Assembly (NCBI GenBank): GCA_028671895.1
Contig: JAPMAC010000209.1
Span: forward strand, 24,326,501-24,390,500
DNA length: 64,000 bases
Direction: 5' to 3'
Source: Oenanthe sinensis
Lineage: Eukaryota > Streptophyta > Magnoliopsida > Apiales > Apiaceae
Of the stretch, positions 45,095-55,209 are shown in pieces. The notes beneath the pieces were generated by a model. The model did no database searches, had not been told where the DNA came from, and worked only from the letters and a program-made list of their open reading frames with translations. Position 1 is the first letter of the stretch. Every line of letters begins with the position of its first letter. Made by a program: the position numbers and the translations under genes.

Positions 45095-48000
45095 TTAAGA
45101 TTGAGCAAAATTGAGCATACCTAACTCACAGACTAATCTATTAAAAGTAGATTCATCTAAAGGTTTGGTAAAGATGTCTGCAAGTTGTTGTTCACTAGGG
45201 ACAAAATGTAATTCAACTGTACCATTCATTACATGTTCCCTAATGAAATGATACCATATGTCAATGTGTTTGGTTCTGGAATGTTGCACAGGATTTTCTG
45301 TTATTGCAATAGCACTTGTATTGTCACAGAAGATGGGAATCTTGTTCAAGTTGAACCCATAGTCAAATAGTTAATTCCTCATCCACAATATTTGTGCACA
45401 GCAACTTCCAGCAGCAATGTACTCATCTTCTGCAATTAAAGTTGATACTGAATGTTGCTTTTTACTAAACCATGACACAAGTTTATTTCCTAAAAATTGA
45501 CAGGTGCTTGTAGTACTCTTCCTGTCTTTTTTGCAACCTGCATAATCTGCATCTAAGTAACCTATTAGATTAAAACCAGAATCTCTAGGATACCAAATAC
45601 CTAAATTTGATGTACCCTTGAGATACTTAAAAATTCTTTTAATAGCCACTAAATGAGATTCTCTAGGATCAGCCTGAAATCTAGCACATAAGCATGTAAA
45701 GAACATTATATATGGTCTACTAGCAGTTAAATATAAAAGAGAGCCTACCATGCCTTTATAGCTTAAAATATCCACCTTAGCTTCCTTGGTGTTTAATTCA
45801 AGTTTAGTGGCAGTGGCCATGGGAGTTTTTTGCAGAAGAACATTCACTTAAGTCAAATTTCTTTAATAAATGATGAATGTACTTTGTTTGACTTATAAAA
45901 ATACCATCCTTAACTTGTTTGACTTGCAACCCAAGAAAGTAGGTAAGCTCTCCCATCATGCTCATTTCATATTTACTCTGCATTAATTTGGCAAACTTTT
46001 TGCAAAGTCCCTCATTGGTTGAGCAAAAAATAATGTCATCCACATAAATTTGTACAAGAATAATAGAGCCATTAACATTTCTACTGAATCGAGTTTTATC
46101 AACAGTACCTCTTGTGAAGTGATTCTCAATGAGGAACTGAGAAAAAGTGTCATACCAGGCCCTTGGTGCTTGCTTCAAGCCATAGAGTGCTTTGAGTAGA
46201 TAGTAGACAAAGTCAGGGAAATTTGGATCTTCAAAGCCAGGAGGTTGTTCCACATAGACTTCCTCTTCTAGTACCCCATTCAAAAAAGCACTCTTCACAT
46301 CCATCTGATAGACTCTGAAATTAGCATGTGCAGCATAAGCTAGAAAGATTCTGATTGCTTCTAACCTTGCAACTGGTGCAAATGTTTCATCAAAATCAAT
46401 TTCTTCTTCTTGTGAATATCCCTTTGCCACAAGCCTTGCTTTGTTTCTAGTCACAATACCAGTTTCATCCATTTTGTTTCTGAATACCCATTTTGTACCA
46501 ATTACTGATCTATCTTTTGGTCTGGGCAACAGCTTCCATACTTTATTTCTTTCAAATTGATTCAGTTCTTCTTGCATAGCCAAAACCCAATCAGGATCCA
46601 TGAGAGCCTCTTCAATTCTTTTGGGTTCTTCTTGAGATAGAAAACTGCTATACAAACACTCATTTTGAGTAGCACTTCTAGTCTTGACACCATCTTCTAC
46701 ATTTCCAATGATTAGTTCAAATGGATGGCTTCTTGTCCATTTTCTTTGAGGAGGCAAATTTTGCCTTGATGATGAGGCCTCATGATCATTTGTATTGAAC
46801 TCAAAGTGACCTGAATTTGTAGATTGATTCTGAAACCCTCCCCCTGAAGTGGATACCTTAGATGTAGATTGTTGATTATCCGTTGAGGAGTTATCAGTTG
46901 ATGCATTATCAGTTGATGAATTTCTGTCAACTGATAAATTATCCATTGATGCAGTAACATCAACTGATATTGGGTTTATGAAAACTTGAGGCTTTATAAT
47001 TTATGCCTCTTCATCATCATTTACATCATTTGATTCATTCTCAAAGTGCAGTATGTCATGATTTCCTTCATCAAACAAGCTTTGAATCTTTTTATCATCA
47101 AATAACTACATGTACAGATTCCGTAACAATGTGTAGTCTGAGATTATAGACTCTATAGGCTATGCCTGATAGTGCATACCCAACAAATATAGGTTCATCA
47201 GCATTGGCTTCAAATTTTCCTAGGTTTTCACCTTGATTTCTTAGCACGTAGCACTTGCAGCCAAAAACATGAAAAAACCCCACTTTTGGCTTTTTGTCTT
47301 TCTTAATCAATTGATAAGGGGTCTTCCCTTGAGCTTGATTTACTAAAGAGATGTTTTGAATGTAACATGCGGTGTTTATGGCCTCAGCCCAGAAATATGT
47401 TGGTAGTTTGGCATCCTCCAACATGGTTCTAGCTGCTTCAATCAGTGTCCTATTTTTCATTTCAACTACCCCATTTTGTTGAGGTGTTCTTGATGCAGAG
47501 AATGTGTGTATGATTCCTTTTGATTCACAGAACTCTTTCATTGTGGAATTTTTGAATTCTGTCCCATTGTCACTCCTTATCTTCTTTACATCCAATTCAA
47601 GGTTTTTCTCAACTTCTCTTATGTGCTTGATGATCAGATGACTAGCTTCATCCTTTGAATGCAGAAAATAAGTCCATGAGAATCTTGAAAAATCATCCAC
47701 AATGACTAGAGCATACTTCTTCTTTGCAATAGACATGATATTTACAGGGCCAAACAAATCCATATGTAATAACTCAAGTGGCTTTTCAATTGATGATTCC
47801 AATTTTGACTTGAATGACGCCTTCATTTGTTTTCCTTTATGATAAGCATCACAAAGTCCATCCTTGACAAATTCCATTTGTGGTAAGCCTTTCACTTGAT
47901 TTTTCTTGACCAACAGATTCATGGCTTTGAAATTCAAGTGAGCTAATTTCTTATGCCACAACCAACTTTCATTTGTACTTGCCTTAGAGAGAAGACAAGT

Positions 48001-48348
48001 CATTGAATCTGCACTTGTTTAGTTGAAGTCAGCTATGTACACATTTCCTTTTCTATTCCCAGTCATAACCAGGCTTCCATCTACTTTGTTGGAAATTATG
48101 CATGTTTCTGTTGTGAAACAAACTTTATTTCCATTGTCACATAGTTGACTTATGCTTAATAAGTTATGTCTTAAGCCATCAACTAATGCAACAGGTTCAA
48201 TGATGACATTCTCTTTTGAAATCAAGCCATATCCCATGGTGTACCCTTTGCTGTCATCTCCAAAAGTTACTCTAGGGCCAGCTTTCTCCTCAAACTTTGT
48301 GAGCAGAGATTTATCTCCAGTCATGTGTCTTGAATACCCACTGTCCAA
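45095..48348 (-). pseudogene. pol: Element C pol: protease, integrase, RT, RNase H (decayed)
   Basis: The protease site reads DSGYSRHMTG near 48,345, where Sireviruses usually have DSGCS. Integrase (48,003-47,100) has H-x4-H in WHKKLAHLNF, but the second half of the zinc site reads CDAYHKG, so a cysteine is lost. The DDE core shows HMDLFGP, IRSDNGTEF and NGVVEMKNRT. The integrase-RT linker (46,975-46,850) is an in-frame STDN repeat made from the DNA motif. RT (46,946-45,804) keeps QMDVKSAFLNG and YVDD. RNase H (45,847-45,095) ends LGMLNFAQS. Frameshifts lie near 47,050 and 45,830, with stops near 48,017 and 45,371. It was recently functional but is now broken. Confidence 0.92.
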
Positions 48349-48392
48349 GTACTAAAGATTTCTTCTTTTTCCCTGCACACAGTCAAAACAAA

Positions 48393-50904
48393 TCAAGTTG
48401 ATTTTGGTACCCAAGTTGCCTTGGGTCCTTTCTTATTAGTTGCTATCTTCGGCTTGGTTTCCAATTTTTGTACCTTTGGTTTAGGTGGTTTTACTTCCAC
48501 TTCAACCTTAGGTGTTGGTTTCCTTACCTCAGAATTCTCAGTGCTAATATTTGGAATGCTCATGCTTGCAGAATTGGAAAAATTTGGTGCATGAAGATTA
48601 TTAAACACATTCCATGGCATAACAGGCATATTCATGTTGGCAAATGCAAGATATGGATTAAACATATAAGGCATTGATTCATACTAAGCATGAATAGCAT
48701 GAGAGTCACCTAAATGAGGAAAGACAGAATTGGAATGCATGTTAGGTATAACAAGCACATTGGTTGTTGTAGGCATGTTGAGTTTACATTGCACAGATAA
48801 ATGATTTTTACTACCACACTTAGCACATATCTTCCTAGGAGCATATTTATCAGGTGTGTAGTTATTGTGTTTATTTATGCCTACTTTACCATTTCTGTTT
48901 TTCTTCTTCTTTTCATTTGGCTGAATATTAGGCTCTATCTTTTTCAATTTTTCTTTCAACTGATCTTTAGATAAGAACCCTATACTGGCCTGTTCAATTT
49001 TGACTTGAGATTTAGAGGAGCTACTTTCTTTGACAAATTTAACAGGTCTGTTAAGCTTGGTTTTAACAACACACTTCTTAGCAGTTGATGATTCCTCAAT
49101 CGATGGATAATTATCCGTTGGAATGACATTATCGATCGATGGATGATTATCCGTTGAATTGACATTATCAATCGATGGACAATTCTTATCAGTTGATTCA
49201 GAATTAGCAATCGATTTCTTCTTTTCCAAAGATTGATCTTCATCAATGACATTATCAATCGATGGACAACATGGTGAAATAATTTGTTCCATGAATGTCA
49301 TTCATCTTCTTACTAGCTTTACTTGACCTATTCCACTTGTCAATGGTTCTTAGTTCTTCTTCCAATTTTTCTATTTCCTTTTTGCTCTCAACTAGCTCAT
49401 TTCTAGCATCTTTGTTCTCTACCTTGAGTCTGTCCATTTGCACTAGCTCATTCTCTAGGAAATTATTTCTTTCAATGAGAGTTTCTAAGGTTAATTTGAG
49501 CCTAGTGTTCTCTTTGTTCAAGGACTTAAGAGTGACATGTAAATTATACAATTCATTAGATATTTCATTAATAGTAATATTGCATTCATCTTTGGATAAC
49601 TCAGATAGGTTTGTAGAAATTACCTGATTGCTAGATGAACTAGCTTCCTGGTCATCTTGATTAGCCATTAGTGCAAGATTGATGTGTTCTTCTTCTTCTT
49701 CTTCAGAATCCTCCTCAGCAGCCCAGTCCTTTTCTTCTGTCACAAAAGCCTTAACTCTTTGTTTAAGCAAGTCAAAGTACTTCTTCTTATAGTCAATACC
49801 ATCACTAAACTTTGACTTCTTTTCTATTTTAGGCTTTCTGCATTCACTTGAAGAATGACCAGCCGATCCACAGTTGAAGCATCTGAATTGAGTCCTGTCA
49901 ACAAGATTTTTGCTTTGTTGAGTGTCTCTCCTGAACTGTGATCCAGGCCTTTGCATATGATTCCTTTTGAACTTGAGTTTTGAAAATTTTCTTGATAGAA
50001 ATGCTAAATGCTCATCTATTTCATCCATTTCATCTTTAGTGAATGACTCATCATCCTCACAAATTTCTTTTCCTTTCCCAGTAGAAGATTCATCATATCT
50101 AACATTGCTTGCACCATTGCCATGACCTTCTTTCTTTCCTTCTTTGACAGGAGCAACTTCACCTGATTCTGCAACTTGCTTATCCTTGGCAACCAAAGCA
50201 ATGGACTTTTCTCTCTTCTGACTTTTCTCAATTTCCTAATCTTGTTGTAGCTCTAACTCATAGGTTTTCAAGATGCCATACAGCTTATCAAGAGTATATT
50301 CTTTAAAGTCAGGAGATTGTCTTATGGAAACAGTCATTGGTTTCCATTCCTTGGGTAAGGACCTCAAGAATTTGAGGTTGGTGTCCTCAACAGCATATAC
50401 TCTTCCATATAGTTTAAGCTCATTCAGCAGCTTTTGAAACATACTATATGTATCATTGATTGCTTCACCACTCTTGAAGTGAAAGGCCTCATATTTTTTA
50501 ATCAAGAGTTACATCTTGTTCTTTCTTACTTGTTCAGTGCCTTCACAGAGGGTTTGAAGAGTATCCCAGACTTCTTTGGAGGTTGTACAGTTGATAACAT
50601 TGTCAAACATATCCTTGTCAAGACCATTAAACAAAATGTTCATAGCCTTTTTATCCTTTTGTACTTCCTTCTCATCTTCATCTGTATACTCACTTACTGG
50701 TTTAGGAATGAGTTTGTCTGGTGCCTGAGTACCATCTGCATTTACACTTGTAACTATCTTCATAGGCACATGTGGACCTTTCTCTATGCAGTGAACATAG
50801 GAAGGATCAATGGATAGCAGATTCAAGTGCATTTTCACTTTCCAGGGAAAATACTCATCCTTCTCTAGAACTGGAATCTTAACTCCTGTGACTTTTTGAC
50901 CCAT
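48393..50904 (-). pseudogene. gag: Element C gag (decayed)
   Basis: The likely start is MGQKVTGVKIPVLEKDEY at 50,904. Open codons upstream run through the primer-binding site and are not expected to be used. The capsid domain has KEVWDTLQTLCEGTEQ and LRSLPKEWKPM. In-frame stops lie at 50,506 and 50,233. A first CCHC (CFNCGSAGHSSSEC, near 49,870) is followed by an acidic linker and a coiled coil (49,620-49,320). After a frameshift near 49,280 comes a linker of P-S-I-D-N and S-T-D-N repeats (49,265-49,080), then a second CCHC (CAKCGSKNHLSVQC, near 48,815) and an Asn/Met-rich end. Gag length and two knuckles fit Sireviruses. Confidence 0.88.
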
Positions 50905-50949
50905 ACTTGATGTACTTTTAGATCTTAACTTTCTGTATGTTAAAAGCCT

Positions 50950-50961
50950 GCTCTGATACCA
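50950..50961 (-). other. Primer-binding site of element C
   Basis: TGGTATCAGAGC on the minus strand, two bases inside the 5' LTR. It matches the canonical initiator-methionine tRNA site of plant copia elements. Confidence 0.92.
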
Positions 50962-50963
50962 AT

Positions 50964-52161
50964 TGTTATCTGCCCTTAAGTACACTAAGTTTGGAGAAAG
51001 GGGGGGGTTGAATACAAACTTAAGAATTAATTATATTTCTTGCGGAATGAAGTTTGTTTCAAGGACAGTATTTTTGAGTATAGAAAGAACTGATGTAACT
51101 AAGAACTTGACAAGAAAAATATTGAAAACAAAATACAACAATGTTAAAAATTACTAGCGGATTGGTTTTCCACTAGTATGTTTTTGCTTTCAATTGATCT
51201 TAGTACGAATACCAAGTTGCTTACAAAGTGAGTTTTGAACTCAGAAAAGCACTACAAGATACTGCCTATTTTTTTTGTGCTTTATGAGTTCTTAATGTTT
51301 TCTACACACTTTGCTACTGTGTACTTCTAACAACTATATAGAAGTTTTCTTCACACCTAATTTCTATCGACAGATAGCAATATAAAATTACAACTTATAT
51401 TGTTTACATGAAAATAGAAACTAGCTACTAGCACAGTCTTCTTTTTGAACTGATTAGCCCTGGAAGTATCTTTGTCTTGATACATTCCTTGAATACTGTG
51501 TTGTCTTGAAAGTCTTCACAATCCTGACAGGACTGTCTTCCATTGATTCAGTTTCTGCACAGTTCCCATACTTCTTGTCTTTAACTAAATTGGGAAACCT
51601 TAATCAACAGATAAATGCTGTTAAGCTTATCAGGGTATTCTCCTTTGCTTATCCATCGATGGATAGGATATCTGTTGATCAGTTGATGTGTCGATGGATA
51701 ATTGAGTTATCCATCGACTCCCTATCCATTGATGGTTCCTTATCCGTTGACTGTCTTTATCCATTGATGACTTGCATCTGTTGATAGCTTTCATCCGTTG
51801 AGTAGTGTCTTCATCCATCGACTTCAACATCAGTTGATCACTTCACTTGTGAGAATTCTGACTTAGAATATTTACAATTGATCAGCCATTCTTCACATCT
51901 GTTGAGAAGCTAGAAATTGAAGTCAATAACATCAGTCGACTACTTCATAGCATCCATCGAGGCAATACAATCAATTGATAGTGAAACATAAATCAATGTT
52001 ACAATCCAGTTTATCAGTTGATAAACAAGCTTCAACTGATAACCGGTTTCCTAGTCAATGGATATTTATAAGTCATATCCATCGACCAGTTACAAAGTAA
52101 TTTTAAGTCCCTATTGAAATTCTAAGAAATTTGTTATCATCAAAATTCATAATTCCTAACA
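50964..52161 (-). repeat. 5' LTR of element C
   Basis: 1,198 bp; begins TGTTAGGAATTATGAA at 52,161 and ends GGGCAGATAACA at 50,964. A C-rich run (CAACCCCCCCC in element sense) lies near its 3' end at about 51,000, as in other Sirevirus-like LTRs. U3 carries the motif clusters at 51,650-51,840 and 51,930-52,090. Confidence 0.94.
51650..51840 (-). repeat. TATCCATCGA motif cluster in C's LTR
   Basis: About fourteen variants in 190 bp, including perfect inverted pairs such as ATCCATCGATGGAT. Nearly the same cluster is in the 3' LTR at 38,330-38,520. An open frame rich in SMDKD and SIDTSTD runs through it, but only because the motif lacks stops. Confidence 0.9.
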
Positions 52162-52166
52162 ATAAC

Positions 52167-52789
52167 TTACAGGGTCACACGCAAAGAACGCTTGAAGGAG
52201 AAATAATTTAAATTATGAATTTAAATTAAATAAGTAATTTATTTTATTTATGATATTAATTAAGTATGACTTAATTAATTATATAAATAGAATAAATGAA
52301 TTATTTAAACTAATTCCAAAATTAATAATTAATTAATTAAGTGAGACTTAATTAAATAATTTAGAATTTTGGATTAGTATTAATTATAATTGGATTATAA
52401 TTAGAAAACTTATTCCTCTCTCTATATAATCTCTTTATGGGCTGATTTAATAATAGAGACATATTTTTACTAAAACCCTAGCCGTTTTGAGAAAAGAGGA
52501 AGATAGAGAGAGAGAAGCAGTTTTTGGGTGCTAGTACACATCAATCCTTCATGAAAAGTGTCCGTGTGGATACCGTAGAGCGTAGATCGCGAGAGCGGGA
52601 TACATGGTGATTAAACAAGCTTTAGACCTCCATTAATCTTCCATTAATGAACTATTAAAGCTTCTAAAGGTATTTATTCTTTATCTCCGAATTAAATCTT
52701 TTGTTTTCGCATGGATCCTGCGGAGAGTTTCGCTATTTTGATTTATTTTTTGCATTTATTCCGTTGCATTTGTGCCTCGAAACCCTTCA
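52167..52789 (+). repeat. Element F 3' LTR, third piece
   Basis: Resumes with TTACAGGGTCACACG after C's right target copy and runs to the LTR end GAAACCCTTCA. It contains the TTAAGT/ACTTAA palindromes seen in B's U3 and a GCCTCGAAACCC end like B's GCCTCGGAACCCAACA. Confidence 0.85.
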
Positions 52790-54532
52790 CAACCTAGGTG
52801 CAAGGAATTGAGCAGGTACACCTTGCACAGTGAATTTAGAATGTACCTTTAGGAGTGTGGAGATGAGAAGAGGGCATCCATCCGAGAGGTGATGTCTTGA
52901 TTTTGATTGTTGACAGCAACTTGAGCATCTAAGTTATTGTCTGGAAGAGTAACATAAACTTTGTCTTTGATAGATTCTTGTAAAGGAATGTTACTGTCAG
53001 ATGTGACAACAACCTTTCCTGAGTTATTATAGTAATAGAGACTGTGACAGTAATGTCTTCTACACTTTGAGTAGAAGGTTCTTGTGGATTACTCTTATCA
53101 GACTCATCCAAACTTTGAAATGATGAATCAACATATTGTTCCTCAAATGTGTCAAAATGTGAAGCATCAAAGTTGAATAAGCTGTGTTCCACATTTTCTA
53201 GCCATATATTGTGTATATCTTCAAGTGTGGGCTCATGTTGAGTATGTTCAGCATGTTGTGCACACTCTCTATAAGATGCCATGGAAGAATGACCAATTTT
53301 AATAGAAGCCTCCTGTTGAGAGAAGACATCTAGAAATGAGCTATTTTCCCTATTAAGATATGTGTCCTTTTGAGAGGACACAGTCTGGCTTATAGAGGTT
53401 GCTACCCTTGCCTTCTTTCTCCTAGGCTCACTTTGCCCTCTATAGGTTCTGTGATCTGACTACCATCCTTATTTGTTGCATCTAGTGCAGTTTCACCACC
53501 TAAATGTGGAACAGTTTCTAGCCCAGGTGTATTGGTTCTCTTCCTTTTAGGGACCTGGTCCTTTTAAGAGGAACCAGGCTCTTGGCTTATAGATTTGGAG
53601 ACACTTGAAATTCTAGCACCTTTATAAGATTTAGAGTGTGGGTTAGGAATGGTAAGGTTAACACCATTCTCATCACTCAAAGTAAAAACTTCAAAATCTC
53701 CCATAATTATTAAATTGAGCGAGTTTATTATAGACCTCATGTGGTCAGTAATAAACAAACCAAACTCAGAATATATGGGTTTGTTAGATAAAATGGAGTG
53801 ATTGTTTCTCTTGAGTGTGGGGGACTCCATGCATTGTACATTATCAAGATTAATTATGCCTACTACAGAATTAATAATAAGCATAAAGAATCGAGGATAG
53901 TAGGTTATCGACTTCCTGCTATCCTTCTTGCCCAGCACCAGCTTGAACAATGGCATCAGGATCTTGCCCATATTGATTCTATAATTGTGCATCAAGGAGT
54001 GCACAATTTTCCTGATGTAAGCTGGGACCTCATTCAAGCCACTGGTTTTGCTAGACATAGCTCTAGTGACAGCATCCATTATCATGCTCTACTCTTTCAC
54101 AAGATACTTTTTATCCATTCTCCCTGATGGATACCATTCATCTGTGCTGGGACTTTTCCTGGGTTTTGTGTACCCAATCATCCTGAAAAACTTGGCAAGT
54201 TGAACATCACTTGCATGCTCCTAAAAAAGTGAGCCTTCTTCAGTTTCAGTGTGGAGAACAAGATTGATATGAGATGAGTTGATGGTGTAAGAGGTGTTGT
54301 TGATTTGGAAAGAGATAGTGTTTTCATCATGCTCCCCCTCATAAGTTGCAGAGGTCCACAACTGAGACAACTTTGGTATTTTCAAGAGTGGGCTTTCAGT
54401 CAAAGTATATGATAAGAAGGAGTTGTTCATGAAGCCAAGAAAGGGTTTGAAGGCTTCTCATGCTTCACCCACCATAGCCATGTTGGTGAAGTTGGTTTGG
54501 GGAAGAGTACAAACAATTTGAGGTCCAGACAT
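52790..54532 (-). pseudogene. Element D accessory ORF, proximal part (decayed)
   Basis: Starts at ATG 54,532 (MSGPQIVCTLPQTNFTNM), with a stop after about 23 codons. The domain then shows a LWTSATYEG block, SYTINSSHINL, and after a gap YYPRFFMLIINSVVG near 53,870, matching the A and C accessory ORFs. The distal part (53,381-52,929) is Ser/Thr/Glu-rich and holds ACTGTCA motifs read as TVTV. It is cut at 52,790 by element F and continues at 24,693. Stops and frameshifts occur at 54,220, 53,563 and 52,929. Function unknown. Confidence 0.68.
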
Positions 54533-54689
54533 GGTTATAGAAAGATGAAAGGTTAAAACATTTAGCTAGAAAGAGAGAGACTGAGTTGTAGAGAGAGATT
54601 AGAGGGTTTAGTGCTTTTGAGAGTAAAAGAGTTTTAGAAGAAGTGAAGAGTGAAAGAGAATTTACTGTTTGTATTTATATAAAGTGAAA

Positions 54690-55055
54690 AAGAAACTGTC
54701 AAGAAAGAATTGAAATCGATTGAAATGACAGCTGCATTCTTAATCCATTCCCTTTTGACAGTAACTCATGCGCTAGAAATAACAAACACTCTTGACAGTA
54801 ACATTAGTGGTTAGAGAATAAATAAATAATCAATAAACCCTAATTTAACTGTTAACAGTATGTTATGTGGGGATTTAATGAACTATACTGTCAATGAATA
54901 CTGACAGTATGTTATTGATTGTAAGTTTCAGTCCCGCATACTATACTGTCAAGACTCCTTCAAGTGATCGACAGTAACTTTACTTAGATAAATGATAGTA
55001 TAAATAAAAGATACTGTCAACCCATTTTGACAGTACAGTTTATTAATACCATATA
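54690..55055 (-). repeat. ACTGTCA/TGACAGT motif cluster in the D spacer
   Basis: About ten to twelve copies of TACTGTCA or its complement occur in 365 bp between pol (55,210) and the accessory ORF (54,532), some as inverted pairs. The same motif fills D's LTR at 22,877-23,400. Confidence 0.83.
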
Positions 55056-55209
55056 AGCTAAGTTACTTAAAATATATTAGTTAACCTCTCAGTGAAATTT
55101 CATCATGTGTATCCATTGTGATAGAAATCAAAATACTTTATCAGGCCATTAATTCACAGTGAATTAACTAATATTTTTTATCACTAATTCAACTTGCTAC
55201 AGAAATACA

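Larger units (their letters stand above)
37647..52161 (-). mobile_element. Element C: Sirevirus-like copia retrotransposon with both LTRs
   Basis: A minus-strand element of 14,515 bp, about 12.95 kb without the inserted solo LTR. Both LTRs, primer-binding site, gag, pol, accessory ORF and purine tract are present. It is flanked by ATAAC (37,642-37,646 and 52,162-52,166) within F's LTR. The LTRs differ at about two dozen positions in ~1.2 kb, roughly 2%, or near 0.8 million years at 1.3e-8 per site per year. Coding frames have several stops and frameshifts. The motif TATCCATCGA is repeated in all its parts. Confidence 0.93.
24694..52789 (+). mobile_element. Element F: 5'-truncated Angela-like copia element, interrupted by B and C
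   Basis: The plus-strand body (24,694-27,567) is colinear with B's polyprotein from mid-gag to RNase H but has large deletions. Its 3' LTR starts at 27,568 and ends at 52,789, in three pieces: 27,568-27,998, 37,161-37,646 and 52,167-52,789, which sum to about 1,540 bp against 1,547 bp in B. The pieces were separated by B (duplication TAATG) and C (duplication ATAAC). CAACC follows the right end, and CAACC also occurs at 24,647-24,651, compatible with a target duplication before the left end was lost. Confidence 0.85.

Noticed and set aside
51630..51830. Open frame rich in SMDKD and SIDTSTD in both C LTRs (also 38,311-38,511)
   Set aside because: It is a by-product of the stop-free TATCCATCGA motif cluster; the LTR is not expected to encode protein.
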